Below are positions 54,716-64,000 of a stretch of 64,000 nt of DNA, piece after piece. A program made the position numbers and the translations under genes. Origin of the DNA: Holophagae bacterium (lineage in GTDB: Bacteria > Acidobacteriota > Holophagae > Acanthopleuribacterales > Acanthopleuribacteraceae); NCBI GenBank assembly GCA_030429565.1, contig JAUIFE010000004.1, positions 408,848 to 472,847 on the forward strand, written 5' to 3'. Under the pieces are notes generated by a model that saw only the letters and a list, made by a program, of their open reading frames with translations, was not told the DNA's origin and searched no databases. The stretch's first letter is position 1, and every line of letters begins with the position of its first letter.

Positions 54716-57700
54716 ATGGGTCGTTTTTTCGCCGTCTTCTTGATTTCTTATGCGGCTCTTTTTGCGAACCCCTCCTATGCAAACGATCTGGAACTAAAAT
54801 CCAGTCATTTCACCCGCATCGACCTAGAGCAGGGTTTGTCGCACAATTACGTTTGGTCGATTTGCCAAGATCGCGAAGGCTTTCTTTGGTTCGGCACCTT
54901 GCACGGTTTAAACCGGTTCGACGGTTATCGTTTTAAAACCTTTTACCACCAGCCCGACAACCCCAACGGCCTCAGTGACGACAATATCAGCCACCTTGAG
55001 CTGGATGAGCAAGGTCGGCTTTGGGCGGCCACCTGGCGCGGCGGCCTCAACGTCTACGACCCCGCCGGCGAAACCTTTACCGCTTATCGCCACCATCCTG
55101 ATAAATTAAACAGCCTTGCTTCAGATAAGTTACAGGTTTTTGAATCGGCCGGCGACGGCGCCTTTTGGGTCGGCACCTTCGAGCATGGAATCAACTACTT
55201 CAGTTACCGAGACAATTTGGTCAAGCGCTACGACCCTGAGCTGCTTCCTGGCAAGCGCGTGTGGTCGATTCAGCCCGACGGACCCGATATGGTTTGGATC
55301 GGCACCGATCGCGGACTTTCCAAATTTAACGTTGCCGACCAATCCTTCACCACCATCAGCGATCCCACCGGACGCCTTGATTTCACCGGCGAGGTTCGCA
55401 GCCTGCTCATTGATGATCGCGGCAATCTGTGGATTGGTAGCAATCACTACCTCGCCGTGCGCGATCCTCAAACCGGCTTGGTCACCGAAATTTCACGGCC
55501 CAAGGTTGGCCCCAACCAACCCAACCAATACACCGTCACCTCGCTGTTCCTCGATCACCACAACCGTATCTGGGCCGGCAGCAAGTTCGGCGGACTTCAC
55601 CTTTACGACGGCAACTCGCATCTGCTCGTTCAGTACCAATCAAATCCGGGCAATCCCTATTCACTCAGCCACCACGACGTCCACGAAATTTTTGAGGATA
55701 TTTCCGGCAACCTCTGGGTTGGCACCAAGGGTGGCGGCATCAACCAACTGAACTTAAGGCCGCGCAAATTTCGCAACCTGTTCCACGACCCGCGCGAAAT
55801 TAATTCGCTGACCTTCGGCAACATTCGCGGTATCACTACCGACCAGCAGGATCGTTTGTGGATTGCCTCTTTCTCAGGCGGCTTGGACAGCTACGACCCC
55901 AAAGCTGATCAATACGACCATTATCGCCACGATCCGAATAACCCCAAGTCGCTCCCGGACAATGATTTATTAACCGTGTATTGTGATAACGACAACCGCG
56001 TTTGGGCCGGCACCAATACCGGCGTGGTCCGGTTGGACGAAACCACGCGCACCTTTGAAACAGTTCCCCTCGGCAATGGTGATCAGGACACCGCGATCCA
56101 CGGCATGATCCAGGAAGCGAACGGCCGCCGCTGGTTCGCCGGCACACCGGGCGTCTTCAGCGGTTTTGATGGAAATTACCCCCGTTTTTCCCATCCCAAA
56201 CCCGAATTCCAGCGCCTGGATCGAAGAAACCGCTATTACTCGATTTACAGCGACCGCGAGGGGTTGCTGTGGTTTGGCAGCGCCGAAGGTGCCATGCGCT
56301 ACGACCCTGTCAACGAAAACATGATCGTCTACAGTCAAGATTTCGGCGATGTGCGTTTGCCTGATCGCACCGTGTATTCCTTTTATGACGATGACGAATT
56401 CTGGTGGCTGGGCACACGGCGCAGCGGATTGGTTGGGATTGACAAAGAAACCGGGCAGTTGCGCTACTGGACTGACGACCTCGGCATACCACAAGGGACG
56501 GTGAACTCGGTGAGCGGCGATAGCCGCGGTTATTTGTGGCTTACGACCAATCGCGGTTTATCGCGATTTGATCCGGTCAAGGAAGAGTTCCGCCATTTTG
56601 ATGTCGTTGACGGTCTGCGCAACACGCAGTTCGCCCAGAACGCCGTTCACAAAAGTCGTAAAGGGGTGATCTACACCGGCGGCATTTTGGGCGTCGATTA
56701 TTTCCACCCGAACCGCATCAGTGATGATGGTTTTATTGCACCCGTGGTCATCAGCGGTGTCAAAATCAACGACGTGGAAATGGGTCGGCGCCTTTACAAC
56801 GGCTCGAAAATTCAACTCGACGACGATGAAAACTTTATTTCGGTCGAATTCGCCGCCCTCGATTACACCCGACCCGACCTCAATAAGTTCCAATTCTACC
56901 TGGAAGGCTTCGAATCCAGTTGGCGTCAAGAAACCAACCGCCGCTTTGCCACCTATCCTAATTTGCCGCCAGGGGAGTACACCTTTAGAGTCATGGCTGC
57001 AAACCACGACGGGACGTGGAACGAAAACCCCCTTTCGGTCGATATTCAAATCTCACCGCCGTTTTATTTCTCAGGCTTAGCCGTCACGCTGTACCTGATT
57101 ATTTCCTTGGGCTTACTGATCCTGTTTATTCATCACCAACGCGAAAAGGAGCGACAACGGGCGCGGGTTGAATTGCTAACGGAACAGCAGAAAATGGCCA
57201 TCGAAGCCAGCCGCGCCAAAAGCGCCTTTCTGGCGCACATGAGCCACGAGTTACGCACACCGTTAAACGCGATCATTGGCTACAGCGAACTGATTGAAGA
57301 GGAGTTCGAGGATGCCGATGATCCAGGCGACGTCGTGGAAGACGCAATGAACGATGTGGGCCGCATAAAATCGGCGGCGCAATATCAGCTCTCATTGGTG
57401 AACAACATCCTGGACTTAACTAAGATCGAATCGGGGAAAGTAGATCTTTTTGTTGAAACCTTTGATATCAATCATCTTGTCGACAATGTCTTGGATCATA
57501 TTCGACCCGTCTTGGCTAAAAATAACAATGTCTTGGTGAGCGATTTTGATGCCGAAAGTCTTGGTGACATGTATTCAGACATGACCAAGCTTCATGGTGT
57601 TTTGCTTAATCTGGTGACCAACGCCAATAAGTTCACCGAAAACGGGACGGTCACCGTTTCGATAAAGCGCACCCCGCAACCCGGCGGGGATTGGCTCATT

Positions 57701-58012
57701 TTTTCGGTTCGCGATACAGGAATCGGCATGCGCCCGGATCAAATGAACAAACTCTTTCGCGAGTTCAGCCAAATCGAAGATCACAATCGCTACGGCGGGA
57801 CCGGGCTGGGCCTCTATATTAGCCGTATCTTTTGCCGCTTAATGGGCGGCGACATTACCGTCACCAGTGAACATGGCCAGGGTTCGACCTTCACTTTTCG
57901 TTTGCCCGCCGAAGCGCCACGCGAGTACGAGCCGCCGAAGGAGCAGGTGATTCATTTCACCGAGTTCAAGCAAGACCCGGAAGCGCGCCTAGAAAAAGCC
58001 GGTCAACTTTAG
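54716..58012 (+). CDS. Sensor histidine kinase with ligand-binding beta-propeller (second of a tandem pair)
   Basis: This is a paralogue of the preceding gene with the same plan. ATG 54716 gives a clean signal peptide ([20 protein letters not shown], then YA); an upstream ATG at 54563 would add 51 basic residues, so the start is uncertain. The propeller runs from '[20 protein letters not shown]' with many '[11 protein letters not shown]'-type blades, then a Y_Y_Y domain ('[20 protein letters not shown]'), a membrane helix (about 785-807), HisKA with His844 in SHELRTP, and HATPase ('[10 protein letters not shown]', '[11 protein letters not shown]'). No receiver or DNA-binding domain is present. 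It probably arose by duplication, with the two sensors diverging in ligand. Confidence 0.92.
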   Translation: MGRFFAVFLISYAALFANPSYANDLELKSSHFTRIDLEQGLSHNYVWSICQDREGFLWFGTLHGLNRFDGYRFKTFYHQPDNPNGLSDDNISHLELDEQGRLWAATWRGGLNVYDPAGETFTAYRHHPDKLNSLASDKLQVFESAGDGAFWVGTFEHGINYFSYRDNLVKRYDPELLPGKRVWSIQPDGPDMVWIGTDRGLSKFNVADQSFTTISDPTGRLDFTGEVRSLLIDDRGNLWIGSNHYLAVRDPQTGLVTEISRPKVGPNQPNQYTVTSLFLDHHNRIWAGSKFGGLHLYDGNSHLLVQYQSNPGNPYSLSHHDVHEIFEDISGNLWVGTKGGGINQLNLRPRKFRNLFHDPREINSLTFGNIRGITTDQQDRLWIASFSGGLDSYDPKADQYDHYRHDPNNPKSLPDNDLLTVYCDNDNRVWAGTNTGVVRLDETTRTFETVPLGNGDQDTAIHGMIQEANGRRWFAGTPGVFSGFDGNYPRFSHPKPEFQRLDRRNRYYSIYSDREGLLWFGSAEGAMRYDPVNENMIVYSQDFGDVRLPDRTVYSFYDDDEFWWLGTRRSGLVGIDKETGQLRYWTDDLGIPQGTVNSVSGDSRGYLWLTTNRGLSRFDPVKEEFRHFDVVDGLRNTQFAQNAVHKSRKGVIYTGGILGVDYFHPNRISDDGFIAPVVISGVKINDVEMGRRLYNGSKIQLDDDENFISVEFAALDYTRPDLNKFQFYLEGFESSWRQETNRRFATYPNLPPGEYTFRVMAANHDGTWNENPLSVDIQISPPFYFSGLAVTLYLIISLGLLILFIHHQREKERQRARVELLTEQQKMAIEASRAKSAFLAHMSHELRTPLNAIIGYSELIEEEFEDADDPGDVVEDAMNDVGRIKSAAQYQLSLVNNILDLTKIESGKVDLFVETFDINHLVDNVLDHIRPVLAKNNNVLVSDFDAESLGDMYSDMTKLHGVLLNLVTNANKFTENGTVTVSIKRTPQPGGDWLIFSVRDTGIGMRPDQMNKLFREFSQIEDHNRYGGTGLGLYISRIFCRLMGGDITVTSEHGQGSTFTFRLPAEAPREYEPPKEQVIHFTEFKQDPEARLEKAGQL

Positions 58013-58153
58013 ATAAGACAATTGCCATCCAAGACTTTTGAGTATGGGTGCAATTCGTATCAGATTAAGCCGGATACCGGAAGATGGCTGCCGTCCAAAA
58101 GAAGAGGGTCGCCAGGGTCGCCTTTGAATTGAAGCCGAGTACCAGTCTGTGGC

Positions 58154-58182
58154 TTGACAGGGCGGTCAGTTAATTCTACACT
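58154..58182 (+). promoter_or_regulatory. Near-consensus promoter of the arsR-acr3 operon
   Basis: TTGACA (58154-58159, six of six), a 17-base spacer and TACACT (58177-58182, four of six) are seen. The start site would fall near 58189, leaving about 24 bases before GTG 58213. This short leader argues against the ATG at 58198 as start. The ArsR binding site is expected to overlap here, but I could not define it. Confidence 0.75.
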
Positions 58183-58212
58183 TCGCCACATAACGAAATG
58201 AGGGTGGGTGAT

Positions 58213-58587
58213 GTGAAGATTGCCTCCATTTTTAAAGCCTTAGCCGATTCGAGCCGGGTTCGCGCCCTAGCTGCCTTGAACGATCAGCCGCTTTGCGCCT
58301 GTCAGGTGGTTGAGTTGCTCGGTTTGGCCCCTTCTACCGTCTCTAAACACATGTCCGTGTTGGTACAAGCCGGTTTGGTTGCCACCACCAAGAAGGGGCG
58401 CTGGGTTTATTACAGCCAGGCCGCCGACGCCGGCGACCAGGTTCGGCTTGTTCTGCGCCAGTTGCCGGCCTTGCTCGAACACGAACCCCAAGCCCAACAA
58501 GATCATGCGGCGCTTGCCCACATCCTTACGATGGATCCCGAAGTCTTGTGTCGTCTGCAAAATTCCCGTGCCGACGGCGATGTTTAG
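58213..58587 (+). CDS. arsR: ArsR-family metalloid-responsive repressor
   Basis: This is a 124-residue winged-helix repressor. I choose GTG 58213 (GAGGG eight bases upstream, and 24 bases after the predicted transcription start); ATG 58198 in frame is the alternative. The body reads 'IASIFKALADSSRVRALAAL', 'VVELLGLAPSTVSKHMSVLVQ' (recognition helix) and 'GRWVYYSQA'. The pair Cys28-x-Cys30 (LCAC) sits where As(III)-responsive ArsR proteins hold CxC, although the usual following Asp is a Gln. It lies 33 bases before the arsenite exporter gene, so it should repress that operon until arsenite or antimonite binds. Confidence 0.88.
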   Translation: MKIASIFKALADSSRVRALAALNDQPLCACQVVELLGLAPSTVSKHMSVLVQAGLVATTKKGRWVYYSQAADAGDQVRLVLRQLPALLEHEPQAQQDHAALAHILTMDPEVLCRLQNSRADGDV

Positions 58588-58620
58588 CGCGCGTAAACGC
58601 CACACACTAAAGGACGTCTC

Positions 58621-59841
58621 GTGAAAAATGCCAACGCGATGAATTTGTTCGAACGCTACCTGACGGTTTGGGTCGGCCTTTGTATCCTTGGCGGTATCCT
58701 GCTCGGTAAGGTTGCACCCCAACTAGCCCAAAGTCTTGACGCCATGGCGATTACGGTCAATGGTGCGCCCGTTGTCTCGGTACCGATTGCCGTATGTTTG
58801 TTTTTTATGATGTACCCGATTATGGTCAAAATTGATTTCGAGCGCGTCGTCAAGGCCGGTAAGTCGGGACGCCCCGTCCTGCTGACCTTGGTTCTCAACT
58901 GGGCGATTAAACCCTTCACCATGGTCGCGCTGGCGGCCCTGTTCCTGGGGCTGTTGTTCAAGGGATTGATTGGTGCGGAGGCCGTTGACCTGGTCAAAAT
59001 GCCGTTTGGCCTGGATTTGCCGGTAGGTGCCGCCCACGGCGCCGGTGAGGTCGTTCTTCAAGACGGTGTGAAAATGTTGCAAATTCCTTTGTGGCGGAGT
59101 TATTTGGCTGGTTGTATTCTGCTGGGGATTGCCCCCTGTACGGCAATGGTTCTGGTGTGGGGTTACCTGGCCAAAGGTAATGACGGCTTAACCCTGGTCA
59201 TGGTCGCGATTAATTCCTTGGCGATGCTTGTGCTTTACGGCGTGCTTGGCGGCTTTTTGCTCGGAATCGGCCGACTGCCCATCCCGTGGGAGGCGTTGCT
59301 GCTTTCGATTTCCATCTACGTCGCTTTACCCCTTATCGCCGGTTACGGCTCGCGCAAGTTGATTTTTGCAACCAAAGGTGGCGAATGGTTTGAAAAGAGA
59401 TTTCTGCCCTTGCTGACGCCGATCACGATTTCTGCGCTGCTGCTGACGCTGGTCTTGTTGTTTTCCTTCAAGGGCGATGTCATTCTCGCCAACCCACTCA
59501 CCATTTTGTGGATCGCGATCCCGCTTTTCCTGCAGACCCTGCTCATTTTTGCGATAGGGTACGCAGCCGCCAAATGGCTGGGCCTGTCGTATGAGAACGC
59601 CGCGCCGGTCGCCATGATTGGTGCCTCGAATCATTTCGAAGTCGCCATCGCCACCAGCGTGATGTTGTTCGGGCTGTCTTCCGGGGCGGCCTTGGCCACC
59701 GTCGTCGGCGTATTAATTGAAGTCCCGTTGATGCTAATGCTGGTGCGATTTTGCACCAAAACCCAACACTGGTTTCCAGCCGCTGCCGAAATAGCGGCGG
59801 AAAAAGGGCGTGCCGAAACACGCCCTCAGCCGGCGGCTTAG
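58621..59841 (+). CDS. acr3: ACR3-family arsenite efflux transporter
   Basis: This is a 406-residue, ten-helix membrane protein on GTG 58621. '[20 protein letters not shown]', '[16 protein letters not shown]' and '[19 protein letters not shown]' (with the essential Cys173) are ACR3 hallmarks; '[20 protein letters not shown]' follows near the C-terminus. ACR3 exports arsenite using the proton gradient. No arsenate reductase (arsC) follows, although a low-molecular-weight phosphatase fold enzyme exists 14 kb upstream; that one has the tyrosine phosphatase motif and I do not link them. The gene ends overlapping the convergent RND gene by 4 bases. Confidence 0.93.
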   Translation: MKNANAMNLFERYLTVWVGLCILGGILLGKVAPQLAQSLDAMAITVNGAPVVSVPIAVCLFFMMYPIMVKIDFERVVKAGKSGRPVLLTLVLNWAIKPFTMVALAALFLGLLFKGLIGAEAVDLVKMPFGLDLPVGAAHGAGEVVLQDGVKMLQIPLWRSYLAGCILLGIAPCTAMVLVWGYLAKGNDGLTLVMVAINSLAMLVLYGVLGGFLLGIGRLPIPWEALLLSISIYVALPLIAGYGSRKLIFATKGGEWFEKRFLPLLTPITISALLLTLVLLFSFKGDVILANPLTILWIAIPLFLQTLLIFAIGYAAAKWLGLSYENAAPVAMIGASNHFEVAIATSVMLFGLSSGAALATVVGVLIEVPLMLMLVRFCTKTQHWFPAAAEIAAEKGRAETRPQPAA

Positions 59842-62800
59842 ACCGACTTTTCACCGCCATAGTGCGCGTAAAGGACCGGCACCACAAACAGGTTGAGTAG
59901 TGTCGAGGTGGTTAAGCCACACAAAATGACCACCGCCATTGGCGCCTCGATCTCGCCGCCAGGTTGGCCCGCCTTCATGGCCAGTGGCACCAAGGCGAGG
60001 GCCGCACTAAGGGCCGTCATGAGAATCGGCGCTAAACGTTCCATCGCCGCCCGATGAACCGCCGCTCGCAAATTGGTTTCGCCTTCCACGCGCAGCAAAT
60101 GCTGGATGTGCGACACCAGCAAGATGCCGTTACGCGTGGCGATGCCGAACAGGGTGATTAGGCCGATGATTCCGGCAATCGACAAAGTACCACCGCCTAG
60201 CAAAACGCCGCCGACACCGCCGATTAAGGCAAACGGTAGGTTGACCATCACCAACAAAGCATCGATGACGCGTTTCAGCGACAAACACAGCATTAGAAAA
60301 ATACCGGCAATGACGGCCACGCCGAGGATGGTAAGTGTTTGGCTCGCACGGGTGGCGCTTTCGAACTGACCGCCGTAGGTAAGGTGATACCCGGTTGGCA
60401 AGCTCACCTGTTGTTTGACTTGGGCCTGGATGTCGCTGACGACGCGGCTCAATTCGCGGTCGGCAACGTTGCACATCACCACAATTTTGCGCTGCACGTT
60501 CTCGCGACTGATGGTGTTGACGCCGTTGCTTTTGCGGATATCGGCCAAGCGGTGTAGCGGCACCTTGGCACCGTGCGCTGTGACCACGGTTAGATTGCGA
60601 ACGGCGTCAAGATTCGCGGCGGCGCCTTCCTCGAAACGCACCAATAGGTCAAACGAGGCCTGGCCTTCGTAAACCCGCGACACGGTGCGCCCGACAAAGG
60701 CCGTTTCCAGCAAGTCTGTCACCGTTTGGATTTGCAATCCGTGGCGTGCAATGGCGTCGCGGCGCAAGTTCATGGCGAGGTAGGGAATCGGTGCTTGCTG
60801 CTCAACCGAAAGATCGACCACGCCGTCCACTGAGCTCATCACACCTTTGACTTGTTCCGCCAAGCGACGCAATTGGACGAGGTCGTCGCCGAAAATTTTG
60901 ACGGCGATGTTGGCGCGCGTGCCGGAAAGCATGTGGTCGATGCGGTGAGAAATCGGTTGGCCGATGGTGACATTCATGCCGGGAATCAGTTTGAAGTCAC
61001 GGCGCAAAGCGGCAAGGAAGTCGGCCTTGTCGCGGCCGACCTCGCGCAAACGCACATCGATTTCGGAGGCGTTGACACCTTGAGCGTGTTCGTCAAGTTC
61101 GGCTCGGCCGGTGCGCCGCGCGGTAACAACCACCTCGGGATGTTTCGCCAAGACGGTCTCCACCATGCGTCCCAATCGATGGGATTCGGCGAGCGAGGTG
61201 CCGGGCAAGGTGACTGCGCTAATCGTCAGCGTGCCTTCGTTGAAATCGGGCAGGAAAGCGCGGCCGCTTTGCCACAGCCAAACACCCGCCACCAGAGCGG
61301 AGAGCAGCGCGGGCAAACCAATCCAAAACGGGCGTGGCAACGAAGCCGACAAAGCCGGTCCATACAGCCGTTTGAGGAAGGCGATGACGAAGCTGTCATG
61401 GTTGCGGTTGAGGGTCTTTTCGTGGCTTAGGAACAAGGAACACAACACCGGCGTCAAGGTGAGCGCGGTCAGCAAAGACGCGGCGAGGGAAACCATGTAG
61501 GCCAGGCCCAGTGGTTGCAATAGGCGCCCTTCTACGCCGGAAAGAAACAACAGTGGCAGAAAAACGAGCACAATAATGACGGTGGCGAAGACGATCGAAA
61601 CCCGAATTTCACGACCCGCCTCAAATACCACGCGCAAGGTCGGCTGCGGTTCCTCGGCCAGGCGATTTTCGCGCAAGCGCCGCACCACGTTTTCCACGTC
61701 GATCACCGCGTCATCGACCAAGGCGCCGATCGCAATCGCCATCCCGCCCAGGGTCATGGTGTTGATGGTGGCGCCAAAACCGTCGAGGATAAGCACGGCC
61801 ACGGCCAAGGATAGGGGAATGGCGATCACGGTAATCGCGGTTGCGCGCAGATCAACGAGAAAGAAAAACATGATCAACACGACCAAAACCGCACCTTCGG
61901 TGAGTGCATCGCGCACGTTGGCGACGGCGATCTCGATGAAGTCGGCTTGGCGGAATATGTCGCGGTGGACCGTAACCCCGCTGGGTAGAGAAGTCTGGAT
62001 ATCGGCCAACACGCGGTCTAATTCCTCGGTTAGGGTAAGGGTATTGGCGTCAGGTTGTTTTTGGATGCCGATCACGACCGCATTATTCCCGTTCAACGCG
62101 CCCTCACCGCGTTTGAGTGCGGCGCCGATGCGTACCTCGGCAAGGTCTTTAACCAAGATCGGCAGCCCCTCGCGAAAGACGATTTCCGTATTTTCGATAT
62201 CGGCAATGTCGCGAATGCGGCCCCAGCCGTGAATTAAAAACTCGCGGCCGCCCTCGTGGTAGAAGCCGGCCGAAGTGTTCTCATTGCTGCGTTCCAGTGC
62301 TTCGGTAACCATGGCGGCGGTCACATCGTAAGCCGCCATGCGTTGCACGTTCAGGAGCACCTGGTACTGCTTGGTATCGCCGCCGATGGGGACCACTTGC
62401 GAAACACCAGGCACGGCCAAAATACGCCGCCGCACGACCCAATCGGCGAGGGTTCGCAGTTCGGCGTCGCCGCCGGCTTCGGCGCTCAAGGCTATGAACA
62501 TGATTTCGCCCATAATCGAGGAAACCGGCGCCATCACCGGCGGATCGAGATCACGCGGCAGCGAGCTGCGTGCGAGCTGCAGCTTCTCCGCCACTATTTG
62601 GCGGGCGCGAAAAATATCCATCGCCCAATCGAATTCGACCCAAACCACCGAAATACCGACACCGCTCGAGGAACGAACGCGGCGCACACCGGCGGCACCG
62701 TTGAGGGCGGTTTCGATGGGAAAGCTAATCAAGGTCTCCACTTCCTCGGGTGCCATGCCGTGTGCTTCCGTTAAGACGGTAACCGTGGGCGCGGTTAAAT

Positions 62801-62921
62801 CGGGGAACACGTCGACCGGCATGGTGGCGGCGCGGTAGCCGCCCCAGCCGAGCAATACGAGCGCGGCGATAATCACCAAGGGGCGGTTTTGCAGCGACCA
62901 CCACATGAGACCGTCAATCAT
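59838..62921 (-). CDS. CusA/CzcA-family heavy-metal efflux RND pump
   Basis: This is a 1027-residue inner-membrane pump; ATG 62921 has GGAGG upstream. Twelve helices in the RND layout, N-terminal '[20 protein letters not shown]', '[20 protein letters not shown]', helix 4 motif '[20 protein letters not shown]' with the paired Asp residues of proton transfer, and C-terminal '[20 protein letters not shown]' are visible. The helix 4 motif is the variant seen in CusA/CzcA-like pumps whose metal is not clear, so copper, silver, zinc and cobalt all remain possible. It is preceded on the same strand by the adaptor gene (78-base gap). No outer-membrane factor is in the window. Confidence 0.9.
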   Translation of the reverse strand: MIDGLMWWSLQNRPLVIIAALVLLGWGGYRAATMPVDVFPDLTAPTVTVLTEAHGMAPEEVETLISFPIETALNGAAGVRRVRSSSGVGISVVWVEFDWAMDIFRARQIVAEKLQLARSSLPRDLDPPVMAPVSSIMGEIMFIALSAEAGGDAELRTLADWVVRRRILAVPGVSQVVPIGGDTKQYQVLLNVQRMAAYDVTAAMVTEALERSNENTSAGFYHEGGREFLIHGWGRIRDIADIENTEIVFREGLPILVKDLAEVRIGAALKRGEGALNGNNAVVIGIQKQPDANTLTLTEELDRVLADIQTSLPSGVTVHRDIFRQADFIEIAVANVRDALTEGAVLVVLIMFFFLVDLRATAITVIAIPLSLAVAVLILDGFGATINTMTLGGMAIAIGALVDDAVIDVENVVRRLRENRLAEEPQPTLRVVFEAGREIRVSIVFATVIIVLVFLPLLFLSGVEGRLLQPLGLAYMVSLAASLLTALTLTPVLCSLFLSHEKTLNRNHDSFVIAFLKRLYGPALSASLPRPFWIGLPALLSALVAGVWLWQSGRAFLPDFNEGTLTISAVTLPGTSLAESHRLGRMVETVLAKHPEVVVTARRTGRAELDEHAQGVNASEIDVRLREVGRDKADFLAALRRDFKLIPGMNVTIGQPISHRIDHMLSGTRANIAVKIFGDDLVQLRRLAEQVKGVMSSVDGVVDLSVEQQAPIPYLAMNLRRDAIARHGLQIQTVTDLLETAFVGRTVSRVYEGQASFDLLVRFEEGAAANLDAVRNLTVVTAHGAKVPLHRLADIRKSNGVNTISRENVQRKIVVMCNVADRELSRVVSDIQAQVKQQVSLPTGYHLTYGGQFESATRASQTLTILGVAVIAGIFLMLCLSLKRVIDALLVMVNLPFALIGGVGGVLLGGGTLSIAGIIGLITLFGIATRNGILLVSHIQHLLRVEGETNLRAAVHRAAMERLAPILMTALSAALALVPLAMKAGQPGGEIEAPMAVVILCGLTTSTLLNLFVVPVLYAHYGGEKSV

Positions 62922-62999
62922 GAGACACCTCCGTAATGATCGTGCGGGTAGGCTGACGGCGCGGGGAGAGGCAAAGCTGTTTGATCGTCATCGGCCACC

Positions 63000-64000
63000 T
63001 CAATGGACGTGGCCGTGGTCGGGCACGGCCGTTTCGGAACCGGCCAACCGCAACGGATAAGCCCCTTCGGTGACGACCCGCGTGACGCCGTTCAGACCTT
63101 CGAGAACCTGAACACGACCGCTGTCGCGCAGGCCGGTGCGGACAACGCGCCGCGAGAAGGTCTCACCGTTAACTTGGCCGTAGACCACATAGGCGCCCAT
63201 TTCCTCGATGACGGCCTGTTCCGGTACCGACCAACCGCTCTCGGCCGGTCCGGTTACCAAGCCGGCTTGGACGTGCATGCCGAGCTTCAGAGAACCGTCG
63301 CGGTTGTCAATTTCGAACACGACCGGCACGGTGCGGGTTTGCGGCGAAACTTCGCCACCAATCGCCACCAAACGCGCGCCTTGGGCCGGACTCACCTCAT
63401 AAACGGGGCCGTCTTCAGCAATGCGAAACCAGGCGGCCTGGCCGGCGCGCGCCAAGTGGATTTGATGTTCAGGAACCGCCAACTGCAACCAAACGCGGGC
63501 GAGATCAACAATGCGCCACAAGTCTTCATCTTCGTTAACCAAACCGCCGGCGACCACGTGACTCGCCTGGACAACCCCGTCTATCGGCGCAATTAAGGGG
63601 ATCCCTTCGTCCTCGTGACTGTCTCCGCTTTGTTGAAAACGTGCAAATTGATCGAACCGTTGTTGGGCCGCTTTGCGTTCGGCCTGCGTGGTCGCCACCG
63701 CCAGTTCCGCGCGCTGAAGGTCTTCCTGGGAAAGCATGCCCTGCGCCACCAGAGGTGACACGCGTTTGAGCTCTTTTTGTGCGAAGCCCTGTGCCAGTTC
63801 CGCTTGTTGTAAGGCCAACGACAAGGAAGCCGGATCTTCCGCCGCTTCGAAACGCGGGACCAGCGTGGCCAACCTCTGGCCCTTGGTGACACGCTGGCCG
63901 AAGTAAGCCGGTAAGGACGCGGCAGGCATGACGCGACCGGCGACGGGTGCATGCATGACGGCCACACCGCCGGCACGCGCGCCAATTTCACCAAAAACCG
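63000..64000 (-). CDS. RND periplasmic adaptor (CusB/CzcB-like), 5' end outside window
   Basis: The frame is open to the right edge (codons before the GTG at 63965 read FGEIGARAGG), so the N-terminus is missing. Visible: lipoyl half 'MHAPVAGRVMPAASLPAYFG', a helical hairpin (about 60-115 of the visible part), second lipoyl half 'PLIAPIDGVVQASHVVAGG', beta-barrel 'VWLQLAVPEHQIHLARAGQA' and a membrane-proximal domain. It ends with a His-rich tail (PDHGHVH) that may bind metal. It forms a tripartite exporter with the adjacent pump and an outer-membrane factor probably encoded further right. Confidence 0.88.
   Translation of the reverse strand, partial: VFGEIGARAGGVAVMHAPVAGRVMPAASLPAYFGQRVTKGQRLATLVPRFEAAEDPASLSLALQQAELAQGFAQKELKRVSPLVAQGMLSQEDLQRAELAVATTQAERKAAQQRFDQFARFQQSGDSHEDEGIPLIAPIDGVVQASHVVAGGLVNEDEDLWRIVDLARVWLQLAVPEHQIHLARAGQAAWFRIAEDGPVYEVSPAQGARLVAIGGEVSPQTRTVPVVFEIDNRDGSLKLGMHVQAGLVTGPAESGWSVPEQAVIEEMGAYVVYGQVNGETFSRRVVRTGLRDSGRVQVLEGLNGVTRVVTEGAYPLRLAGSETAVPDHGHVH

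Noticed and set aside
1..64000. CRISPR arrays, insertion sequences, prophage genes, rRNA or complete tRNA genes
   Set aside because: No regularly spaced repeats, transposase or integrase motifs, or complete tRNA cloverleaf were found on reading both strands. A tool-based search would be more sensitive.

Overview
The window is GC-rich and densely packed, and most genes sit in short co-directional runs that overlap by 1 to 4 bases. I think it comes from a member of the Acidobacteriota or a close relative. The signs are two large Ser/Thr kinases (one with the acidobacterial-style N-terminal segment and a TPR tail, one with WD40 repeats), two tandem histidine kinases with ligand-binding beta-propellers, a diderm envelope (secretin, LolA-like carriers, Skp/OmpH, RND pumps) and a PKD-rich surface protein. 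The lineage is inferred from gene content only. No rRNA, complete tRNA, CRISPR array, transposase or phage gene was seen.

Layout, left part. 1-3609 is the end of an operon with a LolA-like protein, an MMPL exporter and a DUF3261-like lipoprotein; this trio is typical of aryl-polyene-type pathways, whose synthases would lie left of the window. 3872-14071 is a ten-kilobase run encoding a pseudopilin, a secretion ATPase, a secretin, three probable inner-membrane platform proteins (L/M/C-like), a Skp-like chaperone, a lipoprotein and a 900-residue Ig/PKD protein. I read it as a dedicated type II secretion/type IV pilus-like export module; it has no GspF/PilC and no prepilin peptidase in the window. 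14.1-16.2 kb is a poor, partly AT-rich stretch with small secreted unknowns.

Middle part. 16.2-30.4 kb holds a 1504-residue TPR protein, an RlmB/TrmH rRNA methyltransferase, a 2021-residue protein (kinase, TIR-like, nSTAND NTPase, membrane segment, 21 WD40 blades) and a GAF-fused PilB-like ATPase. 31-45 kb contains an acidic unknown, an ABC-2 transporter pair, a YchJ protein, a sensor kinase fused to a receiver and a PP2C phosphatase, an orphan solute-binding lipoprotein, DusA, a LolA-like protein with an S41 peptidase, and a low-molecular-weight tyrosine phosphatase preceded by a possibly structured leader.

Right part. A TetR regulator and a flavin monooxygenase are separated by a palindrome and a tRNA-Asp-like half. 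A structured non-coding stretch with a strong terminator follows. Then come a secreted unknown, a kinase-TPR protein, the two propeller histidine kinases, an arsR-acr3 arsenic operon with a near-consensus promoter, and a convergent CusA/CusB-like heavy-metal RND pump cut by the right edge. The overall theme is envelope export plus heavy investment in signalling and metal detoxification.
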